Source: Paenibacillus rhizovicinus (lineage in GTDB: Bacteria > Bacillota > Bacilli > Paenibacillales > Paenibacillaceae). Taken from it: DNA of 64,000 nucleotides. Location of the stretch: positions 4,931,501 to 4,995,500 of the forward strand of contig NZ_CP048286.1 in the NCBI RefSeq assembly GCF_010365285.1, in the 5' to 3' direction. Positions 42,743 through 51,876 of the stretch are shown piece by piece (positions within the stretch are counted from its first letter, which is position 1; the number at the start of each line of letters is the position of its first letter). The position numbers were made by a program, and so were the translations under genes. Under the pieces are notes generated by a model, which saw only the letters and a list, made by a program, of their open reading frames with translations, was not told the DNA's origin and did no database searches.

Positions 42743-43624
42743 ATGGAGCGGGGAGAAGGCGAAATTCTCATCGCGGCGCTTGAGGAGCTGCAGCCGACGG
42801 TCAATTTTGCAAGCCATGCCTTCATTGAGGCCGGGACGGTGTTCGGACCTCGGATCAATCCGGATTTTCAGTTCTTCCATCTGCTATCCGGCCGGGCGGC
42901 GATCGTCATCGGCGGCGACGCCCGCACGATCGGTCCTGGAGAATCCGCGTTGTACGGCCCGGATTGTCCGCATTCCATTACCATTCTGGAAGAAGCCGTA
43001 TTCATCGGCATCCATTTTCAGTTCCGCCATGCTTCTCCCGTGCCGGTTCATCCGGCTTTCAACATCCACTATTGCGGCGAAGGGACGATGGCCGAGAGCC
43101 GGAGATACGTCTACAAGCTTGCGCTGGGCGCGGACGAGAAGCTGGAGCTTCCGCCTTTCATGACGATCGCCGGCATCGAGCCTACGCTGATGCGGATCGT
43201 CAAAGAGTATATGAACGAACAGCCCGGCTACGCCATGCTTCTCCGTTCGCTCATGACGGAGCTCCTGCTGCTGATGGTCCGCCATCGTCTGGCCGGCAGG
43301 CCCAAGTCGGCGGAGCAGAGCAAGATCGAGCCCGCGCTGCAGGCCATCCACCGGGAACCGGAGAAGAACTGGACCGTGGCCGAGCTGGCGGCGCTATGCG
43401 GCTATCATGCGATCTACTTCTCGTCCCTGTTCCGGAAATGCACGGGCGACAATCCGAAGCAGTACCTGATTTCGCAGCGGATCCGCAAAGCCAAATTCTA
43501 TCTGCTCAGCGGAGAGAAGATGGAGGCGATCGCGGAACGGCTCGGGTATACGAGCGTGCATTATTTCTCGCGCAACTTCAAGGAGGAGACGGGGCTGACG
43601 CCGACGGAGTTCAAGCAGCAATAA
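42743..43624 (+). CDS. AraC family transcriptional regulator
   Basis: ATG 42743; GAAAGGAGGC lies upstream. 293 residues: a cupin-like sensor (FFHLLSGRAAIVIGGDARTI, LYGPDCPHSITIL) and a C-terminal AraC DNA-binding domain (WTVAELAALCGYHAIYFSSL and AIAERLGYTSVHYFSRNFKE). Likely activator of the divergent PhyH-type gene. The spacer 42570-42742 is AT-rich enough for two promoters, but no operator is evident. Confidence 0.92.
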   Translation: MERGEGEILIAALEELQPTVNFASHAFIEAGTVFGPRINPDFQFFHLLSGRAAIVIGGDARTIGPGESALYGPDCPHSITILEEAVFIGIHFQFRHASPVPVHPAFNIHYCGEGTMAESRRYVYKLALGADEKLELPPFMTIAGIEPTLMRIVKEYMNEQPGYAMLLRSLMTELLLLMVRHRLAGRPKSAEQSKIEPALQAIHREPEKNWTVAELAALCGYHAIYFSSLFRKCTGDNPKQYLISQRIRKAKFYLLSGEKMEAIAERLGYTSVHYFSRNFKEETGLTPTEFKQQ

Positions 43625-43744
43625 CGCGCCCGCGTCCCTATGAAACTTCCAAATAGTTTCACACCGAATTCATAGACAAAACCTGATGCGCAATGCTACC
43701 ATGAAGTAATGTTAAATTTAGGAGATTATTGGAGGCAACACTCA

Positions 43745-45295
43745 GTGAATTTGAAATTCGGACTAAAGAAGAAAGTGCTCTCATCCGTACTTGCAGCAGG
43801 CCTCGTCCTTACCCCGGTCTCCATGTTCGGCGCATCGGGCTCCGTATCGGCAGCATCGGCTGTCAGCGCGCAGACAACCGCGATCAGCGTAACCATCGAC
43901 GGAAGCAAGCTGGCGCTCAACCCGTCCCCGGTCTCCCAGAAAGGGACGACGCTCGTGCCTATGCGCAGCATCTTCCAGGCGCTTCATTCCAGCGTGACGT
44001 GGGAAGCGAACACCAAGACGATTTTTGCCGTGAAAAGCTCGACGCGAATTTCGCTGCAAATCGGATCGAAGAGCGCCATCATAAACGGTAAAGCGATCGC
44101 GCTGACGGCAGCGCCTCAGCAGATGAATGGCGCGACGATGGTACCGCTTCGCTTCATAGCCGAAGCGCTGGGCGCCGAAGTAGAATACAACGCGGCGCAG
44201 CGTATCATCCGCATTACTTCTTCGGAAGCCATCTTGAAGAAGAAAATGGATGAAGCGGCGAAGGCGCAAGAAGCGCTGAAGCCCAAATTGCTGACGACGG
44301 AACAAAACGTACAGAAGAACGACGGCAAAGTCGTCATGATCACGACGGATAAAGGTTTAGGAAGCGGGGTCGTCATCGACACGGACGAAATCCTGACCAA
44401 CTACCATGTCATCGCGGACGCGGAGAAAGCGACTGCGACGCTGGTGAACGGCAAGCAAGTGGAGATTGAAGGCATCGTCGGTTACGACGAAGATTACGAT
44501 CTGGCCGTCTTGAAGACGAAGACGCCGCTGAATATCGAGCCTGTCGATGTCGGGCTTGGCGTCACCAAGGGCGAACACGTCGTAGCGATCGGCAGTCCGC
44601 AGGGCGTTCAGAACACGGTATCGGAAGGGATCATCAGCAACGTATCGACGGCATATGGCGATCCGTATGAATACCAAATCAGCGTGCCGATTGATCACGG
44701 CAGCTCGGGCGGCGGCTTATTCAACGATTACGGGGAATTAGTCGGTATTACCTCGGCCGGGATCGACGATACGCAAGCGGACTTGAATTTCGCCGTCAGC
44801 TCCATGCATATCTATCTGCTCATGTACGACATCGAGGATAAGGCTCCAAGCAAAATCGGCTTCTTGCCAAGCGATATGCCGGATTCGTTGAAAGACGCTT
44901 CCTTGGATAGGATTCGCGAGTTCATGGAAGACCATTATGCGGAAATCCAATCTTCGCAAGGAACGACGGAGCTCAAAAGCTTCGAGGTCACGCGCGATGC
45001 GGACGGCTGGCTCGTGATCAAGGCGCTGATCGATCCGTCGTTCTATATGATTTACGGGCATGCCGCAAGCGAAGACCTTCGCTACTGGGCGATCGATGCA
45101 GGTTCTACGCTGCGCAAGCTGCTGCCTGACGACAACATTCAGATGACGGTCTACTACGAGCAGACATTCAGCTTCGAGCCGAGAGGGTTCGATGCAGACG
45201 AGGTAACGAAGCTCGAAGACGGCAAATGGCGCGTCCGCTTCCCGGTCATCGACTACCAGGGCAAAGACCATGCGATTGTTCGCGTGAACGCGTAA
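43745..45295 (+). CDS. Secreted trypsin-like serine protease with stalk domain
   Basis: GTG 43745 with GGAGG nine bases upstream is the start; an earlier ATG lacks a site. 516 residues: signal peptide (VLAAGLVLTPVSMFGASGSV), a copper-amine-oxidase-N-terminal-like stalk domain (TLVPMRSIFQAL, TMVPLRFIAEALGAEVEY), then a trypsin-like protease with the triad His in LTNYHVIADAE, Asp in YDEDYDLAVLKT and Ser in DHGSSGGGLFND, as in HtrA/DegP, but no PDZ domain. The last 130 residues are unassigned. Probably a wall-associated quality-control or processing protease. Confidence 0.9.
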   Translation: MNLKFGLKKKVLSSVLAAGLVLTPVSMFGASGSVSAASAVSAQTTAISVTIDGSKLALNPSPVSQKGTTLVPMRSIFQALHSSVTWEANTKTIFAVKSSTRISLQIGSKSAIINGKAIALTAAPQQMNGATMVPLRFIAEALGAEVEYNAAQRIIRITSSEAILKKKMDEAAKAQEALKPKLLTTEQNVQKNDGKVVMITTDKGLGSGVVIDTDEILTNYHVIADAEKATATLVNGKQVEIEGIVGYDEDYDLAVLKTKTPLNIEPVDVGLGVTKGEHVVAIGSPQGVQNTVSEGIISNVSTAYGDPYEYQISVPIDHGSSGGGLFNDYGELVGITSAGIDDTQADLNFAVSSMHIYLLMYDIEDKAPSKIGFLPSDMPDSLKDASLDRIREFMEDHYAEIQSSQGTTELKSFEVTRDADGWLVIKALIDPSFYMIYGHAASEDLRYWAIDAGSTLRKLLPDDNIQMTVYYEQTFSFEPRGFDADEVTKLEDGKWRVRFPVIDYQGKDHAIVRVNA

Positions 45296-45353
45296 CAGAA
45301 CGCGAAGCACTGAACGCAGCACCAGACGAATAACGAATGCGAAATCATGATAA

Positions 45354-45421
45354 AGAGCGGTTCCAGCGGTGCGCCAGCAGGATAGGATGCGGCACGGCCG
45401 GGGACCGCTCTTCTTTTTTGT
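45354..45421 (+). terminator. Terminator after the secreted protease gene
   Basis: AAGAGCGGTTCC/GGGGACCGCTCTT with a long branched loop, then CTTTTTTG. Confidence 0.75.
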
Positions 45422-45480
45422 TCCCGATTTCGGTACAATAGAGGTTAGTCCAAATCGTGATAATGAAGGAATGACGAATA

Positions 45481-47295
45481 ATGAAAGTCGTACTGGCGAC
45501 CTTGAACGCCAAATATATACACACCTCGCTGGCGCTTCGTTGCCTGAAGGCCTACAGCGAGAAGGATTTCGATATCGATATCGCCGAATACACGATCAAG
45601 GACCCCGCGATGAACATCGTCGCGGACTTGTTCGCGCATGAACCCGATGTCGTGGGCTTCTCCTGCTATATTTGGAACATCGAAGAGACGATCACCGTCA
45701 TCGACATGCTCCGCAAAATCAAACCGCAGCTGCGCATCGTGCTGGGCGGTCCCGAGGTCAGCTACGATTCGGCGCACTGGCTGGAGCGGCTGCCGCAGGT
45801 CGATTATATCGTTGTCGGCGAAGGGGAAGAGACATTCCACCATTTGCTGACGGAGCTGTCCGGCTCCCGCAAGCTCCATATGGTGTTCGGGCTTGCGTAT
45901 CGCAAGGAGCACGCGGACGGACGGATCGAGACGATCGTCAACCCGCCGCGTCCGAAGCTCGATCTGGCGACGCTGCCTTCGCCGCATCGCTTCCCGGAGG
46001 ACGTATCCAGGCTCGCCAGCCGCGTCGTATACTTCGAAACGAGCCGGGGCTGTCCGTTCAGCTGCCAATTCTGCCTATCGAGCATCGAGGTCGGCGTGCG
46101 GTATTTCGATATGGAACGGACGAAGTCGGACATCTTGTACTTGATCGACTCCGGCGCGAAGCTCATTAAATTCGTAGACCGGACGTTCAATATCAAGCGC
46201 GACTATGCGCTCGAGATCTTCCGCTTCCTGATCGAGAACCACCGGGGCTGCGTGTTCCAGTTCGAAATCACGGCGGATATCATGCGTCCGGAAGTGCTCG
46301 ATTATTTGGCGGAGAACGCGCCGCCGGGCATCTTCCGTTTCGAGATCGGCGTGCAATCCACGAACGACCTGACGAACGAAGCGGTGCAGCGCCGCCAAAA
46401 CTTCACGAAGCTGTCGCGTACGGTCATGAAGGTGAAGGAAAGCGGCAAAATCGATCAGCATCTCGATTTGATCGCGGGCTTGCCGCACGAGAATTACGAT
46501 TCCTTCCGCACGACGTTCAACGACGTGTTCGCGCTGCGGCCGGAAGAGCTGCAGCTCGGCTTCCTGAAGATGCTCCGCGGTACCGGCATGCGGATCGACG
46601 CGGAGAAGCACGGCTACATCTACATGGACCGCGCGCCTTACGAGATCCTCGGCAACGATATCCTGCCGTTCTCGGACATCGTGCGCATCAAGCGCGTCGA
46701 GGACGTGCTGGAGAAATATTGGAACGCGCATCGGATGGACCATGCGCTGCTGTACTTGATCGGGCGGGCGTTTCCGTCGGCATTCGACTTCTTCCAGTTC
46801 TTCGGCGACTTCTGGGAAGGCCGCGGCTGGCAGAAGATCGGCCATCAGCTGGAGGATCTGTTCGCGCGTCTATGGGCGTTTCTCTCGGAAGACTACGCGA
46901 ACCGCGCCGAATCGGCGGAGCTGGACTGGTCGCTTGACGTCACGCTCGGCCTGATGAAGCTCGACTACTTCCTCGGCCATAACTACAAGCCGCGTAAAGT
47001 ATGGTGGGATTTCAGCATGGAGAAAGCCGATTGGAGCGGCTGGATGAGACGGCTGGCGGAACGGCCTGCCGACGTATCGGAGTCGTTCGCCGCGCTCGGC
47101 TTGAACGAGAAGGAGCTGCAGAAGCATGCCGTCATCGAGCGGCTGCCGTTCGATCTGCGTCGGTATCTGGCGGAAGGCACGGTGTCGGCGGACGAAGAAA
47201 CGCTGCTCATCGTCATCTACAGCGGCGGCGGCAAGGGCGAACAGCGTGCCGCGGAATTCTTCACGCTGCCGCTGCAGCCCGTAATTCAAGCTTGA
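45481..47295 (+). CDS. B12-binding domain radical SAM protein (DUF4080)
   Basis: ATG 45481 behind GAAGGAATGACGAATA. 604 residues. N-terminal cobalamin-binding Rossmann domain (VVLATLNAKYIHTSLALRCL, PDVVGFSCYIWNI, RIVLGGPEVSYD, VVGEGEETFHHLL), then a radical SAM domain with ETSRGCPFSCQFCLSSIE (CxxxCxxC cluster) and a C-terminal DUF4080 region. Members probably do cobalamin-dependent methylation or another radical reaction; substrate unknown. The classical DxHxxG cobalamin motif is not seen, as is common in this subgroup. Confidence 0.9.
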   Translation: MKVVLATLNAKYIHTSLALRCLKAYSEKDFDIDIAEYTIKDPAMNIVADLFAHEPDVVGFSCYIWNIEETITVIDMLRKIKPQLRIVLGGPEVSYDSAHWLERLPQVDYIVVGEGEETFHHLLTELSGSRKLHMVFGLAYRKEHADGRIETIVNPPRPKLDLATLPSPHRFPEDVSRLASRVVYFETSRGCPFSCQFCLSSIEVGVRYFDMERTKSDILYLIDSGAKLIKFVDRTFNIKRDYALEIFRFLIENHRGCVFQFEITADIMRPEVLDYLAENAPPGIFRFEIGVQSTNDLTNEAVQRRQNFTKLSRTVMKVKESGKIDQHLDLIAGLPHENYDSFRTTFNDVFALRPEELQLGFLKMLRGTGMRIDAEKHGYIYMDRAPYEILGNDILPFSDIVRIKRVEDVLEKYWNAHRMDHALLYLIGRAFPSAFDFFQFFGDFWEGRGWQKIGHQLEDLFARLWAFLSEDYANRAESAELDWSLDVTLGLMKLDYFLGHNYKPRKVWWDFSMEKADWSGWMRRLAERPADVSESFAALGLNEKELQKHAVIERLPFDLRRYLAEGTVSADEETLLIVIYSGGGKGEQRAAEFFTLPLQPVIQA

Positions 47296-47364
47296 GCCAA
47301 TTGGACGAGCTGGGGTAAGATGATAGGGTCTTCATCCACTAAGAACCAAGAAGGAGCGATACTG

Positions 47365-48360
47365 GTGGTATACGCAGCAAATCAAGAACGATACGCATCG
47401 ATGACTTACAATCGCGTTGGCAAATCGGGACTGAAGCTTCCCGCGATTTCCCTTGGACTTTGGCATAACTTCGGCGGCGTGGATACGTACGAGAACGGTC
47501 GTGCCATGCTTCGCAGAGCTTTCGATCTCGGCATCACGCATTTCGACCTGGCGAACAACTACGGCCCTCCGGCCGGATCCGCGGAAGAGATGTTCGGCCG
47601 CATGATGGCGACGGACCTGCAGCCGTACCGCGACGAGCTGGTCATTTCGTCCAAGGCCGGTTATTATATGTGGCCGGGACCTTACGGCGAGTGGGGCTCC
47701 CGCAAATATTTGATCTCGAGCCTCGACCAAAGCTTGAAGCGGATGAACCTCGACTACGTCGATATTTTCTACTCCCACCGCTTCGATCCGGAAACGCCGC
47801 TTGAAGAAACGATGGGCGCGCTCGACTCTATCGTTCGCTCCGGCAAGGCGCTCTATGTCGGGATCTCCAGCTACAGCGCGGAGCAAACGGCCGAAGCCAT
47901 TGCCATCATGAACAAGCTGGGCACGCGGCTTCTGATTCACCAGCCGAGCTACAGCATGCTCGACCGCTGGATCGAGAACGGCTTGCAAGACGTGCTGCAG
48001 GAGAACGGCGTCGGCAGCATCGCCTTCTGTCCGCTTGCGCAAGGCCTGCTGACGAACAAGTACTTGGGCGGCAGCATTCCCGGCGATTCCCGCGCGGCAA
48101 GCACGACGGGCGCGCTGCAGGAAGGCCAGGTAACGCCGCAAGTCGTGGCGAAGCTGCAGAAGCTGAACGCGATCGCGCAAGAACGCGGCCAATCGCTGGC
48201 GCAAATGTCGCTCGCGTGGGTGCTGCGCGGCGGACGCGTGACATCGGCGCTGATCGGCGCAAGCCGCGTCAGCCAGATCGAAGACAACGTGGCGGCGCTG
48301 AACAATCTCTCGTTCACGGACGAAGAGCTGGCCGGCATCGAGGCCGTACTGCGCGGCTAA
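47365..48360 (+). CDS. Aldo/keto reductase, YghZ/GAP-reductase type
   Basis: GTG 47365 is set by AAGGAG (47351-47356) upstream; an ATG at 47320 is less likely. 331 residues: the family opening MTYNRVGKSGLKLPAISLGL, WHNFGG, and the tetrad Asp in ITHFDLANNYGPPAGSAEE, Tyr in NNYGPP, Lys in LVISSKAGYYMWPGPYGEWG and His in DIFYSHRFDPETP. The PGPYGEWGSRKYL stretch is typical of E. coli YghZ (L-glyceraldehyde 3-phosphate reductase) and Kv-beta-like AKRs. Probably detoxifies aldehydes. Terminator after 130 bases. Confidence 0.92.
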   Translation: MVYAANQERYASMTYNRVGKSGLKLPAISLGLWHNFGGVDTYENGRAMLRRAFDLGITHFDLANNYGPPAGSAEEMFGRMMATDLQPYRDELVISSKAGYYMWPGPYGEWGSRKYLISSLDQSLKRMNLDYVDIFYSHRFDPETPLEETMGALDSIVRSGKALYVGISSYSAEQTAEAIAIMNKLGTRLLIHQPSYSMLDRWIENGLQDVLQENGVGSIAFCPLAQGLLTNKYLGGSIPGDSRAASTTGALQEGQVTPQVVAKLQKLNAIAQERGQSLAQMSLAWVLRGGRVTSALIGASRVSQIEDNVAALNNLSFTDEELAGIEAVLRG

Positions 48361-48485
48361 CGCTAACAACGCGTCGGCTACCGTTCGGAGGCGCTGCGTC
48401 GGCGCGAGCGCGACTTGCAGCAAGCTGCGCCACCGCGGGACTCGCGACGATCCGGCAGGGCCGAAGCCGGCACGCCTGAACATAG

Positions 48486-48521
48486 AAGACCGCTTCCCGG
48501 TTATCGGGAAGCGGTCTTTGC
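48486..48521. terminator. Terminator between the YghZ-like and DUF1349 genes
   Basis: AAGACCGCTTCCCG/CGGGAAGCGGTCTT, perfect 14-base arms; only a short T run. Confidence 0.85.
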
Positions 48522-48555
48522 GCGTTTATTAACGCTTCTTTTGAGTGCGCGCATG

Positions 48556-48582
48556 AGGCTAGGCTAGGTTAGGTTAGGCTAA
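48556..48582. repeat. Five-base tandem repeat
   Basis: AGGCT-AGGCT-AGGTT-AGGTT-AGGCT-AA at the very end of the DUF1349 gene. Confidence 0.6.
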
Positions 48583-49175
48583 CCGCGTTCGGGCTCCGTC
48601 AGCGTCAGGAAGTCAAACGTGACCGCGCATCCCGACCCTTGCGGCGACTGCGCGACGACGCCCACCTGACAGAAGGCGGGAAGCTGCATGCCGAAGTAAC
48701 GGACCTGCTCCCATTCTTCACCGTCTGCGGAGTAGGACAACGTGAAGCAATGCCCCGCTCTAGCGATGCGCAGATAGGGCTTCTCCACGTCGACGCGCAT
48801 GGAGTTGCAGTCGTCGGAAACGCCGTTCTGCGTAACGACGGAGACGATCGTCGCATAGCGGCCGTTGTGCTCGAAGCACAGCTTCGCCCAATTCCGGTCG
48901 TCGCCCAGCACCATGAGGCAGCCGGAATCGTACTTGTCCGCCATCGCAGCGCTGAGCCTGGTCGTCAGCTCGAACGAGTCGCCTGCCTGCCGCCGCAGGA
49001 AAGGAGCCGAGCTGACGATATGCTTGCCGGCCGGATCCTGGTAATAGTCTGCCTTGGCCGGAGCCGCGACGAAGAGTCCGCCTTCTTCCGTATATGACCA
49101 TTGCTCAGGTTCGTTCGCCCAATGGAACTCGCGTTTGGCTGCCTCGTTGCCGAATAGATTCGTCTGCACAATCAT
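48579..49175 (-). CDS. DUF1349 (beta-sandwich) protein
   Basis: ATG at 49175 preceded by AAAAGGGGAC; a longer frame adds 16 residues without a site. 198 residues matching DUF1349: SYTEEGGLFVAAPAKADYYQ, KYDSGCLMVLGDDRNWAKLC, FEHNGRYATIVSVVTQNGVSDD, QVGVVAQSPQGSGC. The fold is a concanavalin-like beta sandwich related to the C-terminal domain of beta-xylosidases; stand-alone members are assumed to bind or cut carbohydrates. No signal peptide, so cytosolic. Confidence 0.88.
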   Translation of the reverse strand: MIVQTNLFGNEAAKREFHWANEPEQWSYTEEGGLFVAAPAKADYYQDPAGKHIVSSAPFLRRQAGDSFELTTRLSAAMADKYDSGCLMVLGDDRNWAKLCFEHNGRYATIVSVVTQNGVSDDCNSMRVDVEKPYLRIARAGHCFTLSYSADGEEWEQVRYFGMQLPAFCQVGVVAQSPQGSGCAVTFDFLTLTEPERG

Positions 49176-49371
49176 GTCCCCTTTTCGAATGGAGTGGCTA
49201 TGAGTGTACAATTCTCGCTGCAAACGGCTAGTCCTGCTTTTATCCCGCGGTCATGTTGTTTTCATGCCTCGGAATATTCGACCTGTCGGGGAGATGGCGG
49301 TATAATACAGTCAAGCATGTAAAATGAGGGCCGGATCGTTAACGGCTTAGGATAATCAGGGGAGTGTTCGC

Positions 49372-50100
49372 ATGAAAGTCGAAGTATGGTCCGACATTGC
49401 TTGCCCGTTCTGTTATATCGGCAAACGCAGGTTTGAAGCGGGGCTCGCGAAGTTCGCGCACAAGGATGAAATCGAAGTCGTGTATCGGAGCTTCCAATTG
49501 GATCCGAACGCGGCAAAGGAACCGGAACTGGACGCGTACGGCCTGGTCGCCAAGAAATACGGCATCAGCCGGGAGCAGTCCGTCGAGATGCACGAGAATC
49601 TCGTCAAGCAGGCAGCCGAGCTCGGATTGACGTACAACTTCGAGCATGCGTACCCGGCGAATTCGCTCGATGCGCATCGGCTCATTCATTTTGCGGGCCG
49701 TTACGGCAAGCGGACGGAAGCGGCCGAGCAGCTGTTCAAGGCGTATTTTACCGATTCGAAGCATGTGGGCAAGATCGAGACGCTGATCGCGATCGCGGAA
49801 GCAATCGGTCTGGATCCGAAAGAAGCGGAAGCGGTGCTGCGCGGCGATGAGTTCACGAGCGAAGTGCAGGCGGAATGCAGCGAAGCGTCGCAGCTCGGCG
49901 CGAACGGCGTGCCGTTCTATGTCATCAACCGCAAATACGCGGTAGCGGGAGCGCAGCCTAGCGAGGTATTCCTCGATGTGCTGAACAAGTGCTGGGAAGA
50001 AGAGAAGCCGCTGATCATGCTGGACCCTTCTTCGACGAACAGCGGTACGGGTCAAGTATGCACGGACGACGGCTGCGGAATCGGCGACCCGAACGCTTAA
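49372..50100 (+). CDS. DsbA family oxidoreductase (FrnE-like)
   Basis: ATG 49372 behind GGGGAGTGTTCGC. 242 residues, thioredoxin fold with helical insert: WSDIACPFCYIGKRRFE carries CPFC, GVPFYVINRKYAVAGAQP the cis-proline and the family GAQP motif. A late Cys pair (VCTDDGCGIG) is an additional feature, as in FrnE of Deinococcus. No signal peptide, so a cytosolic disulfide isomerase or reductase. Followed by a long hairpin terminator. Confidence 0.92.
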   Translation: MKVEVWSDIACPFCYIGKRRFEAGLAKFAHKDEIEVVYRSFQLDPNAAKEPELDAYGLVAKKYGISREQSVEMHENLVKQAAELGLTYNFEHAYPANSLDAHRLIHFAGRYGKRTEAAEQLFKAYFTDSKHVGKIETLIAIAEAIGLDPKEAEAVLRGDEFTSEVQAECSEASQLGANGVPFYVINRKYAVAGAQPSEVFLDVLNKCWEEEKPLIMLDPSSTNSGTGQVCTDDGCGIGDPNA

Positions 50101-50122
50101 ACGATTAGGATAACAGACGACG

Positions 50123-50208
50123 AAAAAGCACGAGCGAGCCGAAGCGTCCGTTCTGCAGCTTGCAATCTTGCAGGCTGCGCGGGGCTTTAGCTGGCGTCGT
50201 GCTTTTTG
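50123..50208. terminator. Long bidirectional hairpin
   Basis: AAAAAGCACGA/TCGTGCTTTTT form the base, with an inner CTGCAGC/GCTGCG-type stem. Serves frnE-like and the convergent DMT gene. Confidence 0.7.
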
Positions 50209-50245
50209 TTTTGTAGCTCTTCAGCCAGCCGTATTCAAACGTCGA

Positions 50246-50617
50246 TCAAGCGTATTTGGCGGACAGCCCGATGCAGGCAACGCCGGCCAGAATAAGCAGG
50301 CACCCGGCAATCTTGAGGCCGTTCAGCGATTCGTCGAACAGATAGTACGCACCGATGATCGAGATGATATACGCCAGGCTTTGAATCGGATAGGCAAGGC
50401 CGAGATCGACCTTGGATACGATGAAGAGCCACAGGACGGTCGCGCAGCCGTAAATGAACAAGCCGCCGAGTATGTAGGGCGAGAACATAAGCTCCAGAAT
50501 GGTCCGAAGCGATTCGAACGGCTTGTCCCGCTGCATGAGTCCGTATTTCCATAGAAACTGCCCGGTTACGAGCATGAGCGTGTTCGCCAGAATGAGCAGG
50601 AATTGCACGAGATTCAC
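50246..50617 (-). CDS. Small DMT-type (EamA/SMR) membrane protein
   Basis: ATG at 50617 overlaps the DUF2304 stop by four bases. 123 residues, four hydrophobic segments: NLVQFLLILANTLMLVTGQF, FIYGCATVLWLFIVSK, LGLAYPIQSLAYIISIIGAY and LKIAGCLLILAGVACIGLSA. Same topology and AYPIQSL motif as the ArnE/ArnF undecaprenyl-sugar flippase subunits and SMR proteins. With the neighbouring GT2 and DUF2304 genes it probably moves a lipid-linked sugar across the membrane. Confidence 0.8.
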   Translation of the reverse strand: MNLVQFLLILANTLMLVTGQFLWKYGLMQRDKPFESLRTILELMFSPYILGGLFIYGCATVLWLFIVSKVDLGLAYPIQSLAYIISIIGAYYLFDESLNGLKIAGCLLILAGVACIGLSAKYA

Positions 50618-50976
50618 GGCGCCTCACGTCCTTTCACCGTTTGATGAAGCTCGAGGAGGCTCTTCTCCATGACGGCAAACTCCTGCGTCAACGTTTTGAT
50701 TCGATCGGACTGCTTGGACAGGCTGATCGTCTGCCGCACGAGCAGCGCGAGTATGAAAATAATCGTGACGAGAAACACGAACGTCGGCATATAAGCGATC
50801 CCGAGCCATACCGCGAACCGGTTGAGCAAAGGGATGCAGGCTGCCGCCAAGACGCCGGCGACGGCGGTGACGAGCCAGAGGAAAGCATAACGGTCCTTCA
50901 GCTTATGCGTCACCGTGAAATAGATGATCAGCCCCAGGAAGAATACCGTAATGAGGATTGCGACAAACTGATTCAT
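50614..50976 (-). CDS. DUF2304 membrane protein
   Basis: ATG at 50976 behind GAAAGGGATTTTAAC. 120 residues: three hydrophobic segments (FVAILITVFFLGLIIYF, YAFLWLVTAVAGVLAAAC, PTFVFLVTIIFILALLV) and a C-terminal helix (SDRIKTLTQEFAVMEKSLLE). DUF2304 proteins stand almost always beside a polyprenol-phosphate glycosyltransferase, as here, and are thought to help it at the membrane. Overlaps the next gene by four bases. Confidence 0.88.
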   Translation of the reverse strand: MNQFVAILITVFFLGLIIYFTVTHKLKDRYAFLWLVTAVAGVLAAACIPLLNRFAVWLGIAYMPTFVFLVTIIFILALLVRQTISLSKQSDRIKTLTQEFAVMEKSLLELHQTVKGREAP

Positions 50977-51052
50977 GTTAAAATCCCTTTCGATCATTCA
51001 GTTAGTTCTGTTTCTGCCTCGCCTAATCGATTGTCCATAGGCCTGTAGGCTC

Positions 51053-51757
51053 CTAGGAGAAGCTCTTGCGGATTAGCGAGAATAAAGTGACTTTCAACAT
51101 GTAATAGATCGACTTGGACCAGTTGATGGACGACGTTCCGCCTTGACGGCCGCGCATTTCCACGCTGATCTCCTTGATTTTGAAGCCTCGCTTGGACAAG
51201 CTGACCAGCACTTCGACCTCGGGATAGTCCGTCGGATAATTGCGGGCGAACTGCGCGATGGCCGCGCGTCCGACGATCCGGAAGCCCGATGTGGGGTCAT
51301 GGACGGGAATGCCCGTCAGCATCCGAATCAATTGGTGAAAATAGAATATCCCGACGCGGCGGGACAGACTGCCTCTATAGCTGCTCTTCTCGACGAATCG
51401 CGAGCCGATGACCATATCGGAGCCGCTCGCCGAGATTTCGCGGACAAGCTTCTCGATGTCTTCCGGCCGGTGCTGGCCGTCGGCATCCAATTGAATGGCG
51501 TATTCGTAGCCGCCGCGCTGCGCGTATTGATAGCCGCTCTGCATGGAGCCGCCGATGCCGAGATTGACGGCATGCCGGAGGGAAGGAAAGCCTTCCTCGC
51601 GGATAATTGCAGGCGTTCGGTCCTTGGAGCCGTCGTCAATGACGACGAAATCGTAAGGCGTATGCCTTTTCAAATCGTGTACGGTTCTGGCGAGCGTCGC
51701 TTCTTCGTTGTACGCCGGAATGATGACCAGAATATCGCTGTTGCGCTTTTGCTGCAT
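51053..51757 (-). CDS. GT2 polyprenyl-phosphate glycosyltransferase (DPM1-like)
   Basis: ATG at 51757, GAAGGTTTATGCAAG upstream. 234 residues: ILVIIPAYNEEATLARTV, DFVVIDDGSKDRTPA, AVNLGIGGSMQSGYQYA, AIQLDADGQHRPEDIEKLV (metal-binding DAD), VIGSRFVEKSSYRG, DPTSGFRIVGR and VSVEMRGRQGGTSSI-like end. Transfers a sugar from a nucleotide sugar to polyprenyl phosphate at the inner face of the membrane. First gene of the GT2-DUF2304-DMT operon; the divergent GT39-like protein is a likely user of its product. Confidence 0.92.
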   Translation of the reverse strand: MQQKRNSDILVIIPAYNEEATLARTVHDLKRHTPYDFVVIDDGSKDRTPAIIREEGFPSLRHAVNLGIGGSMQSGYQYAQRGGYEYAIQLDADGQHRPEDIEKLVREISASGSDMVIGSRFVEKSSYRGSLSRRVGIFYFHQLIRMLTGIPVHDPTSGFRIVGRAAIAQFARNYPTDYPEVEVLVSLSKRGFKIKEISVEMRGRQGGTSSINWSKSIYYMLKVTLFSLIRKSFS

Positions 51758-51876
51758 CTTGCATAAACCTTCTTTCCCATCTTCAATGCCGCGGAAGTTG
51801 TTTTCTACCAAATTCTATAAGTATAATAGAAAACGATCATAAAAAGAATACCAGATATCTGGAAGGAGTTGTCGAA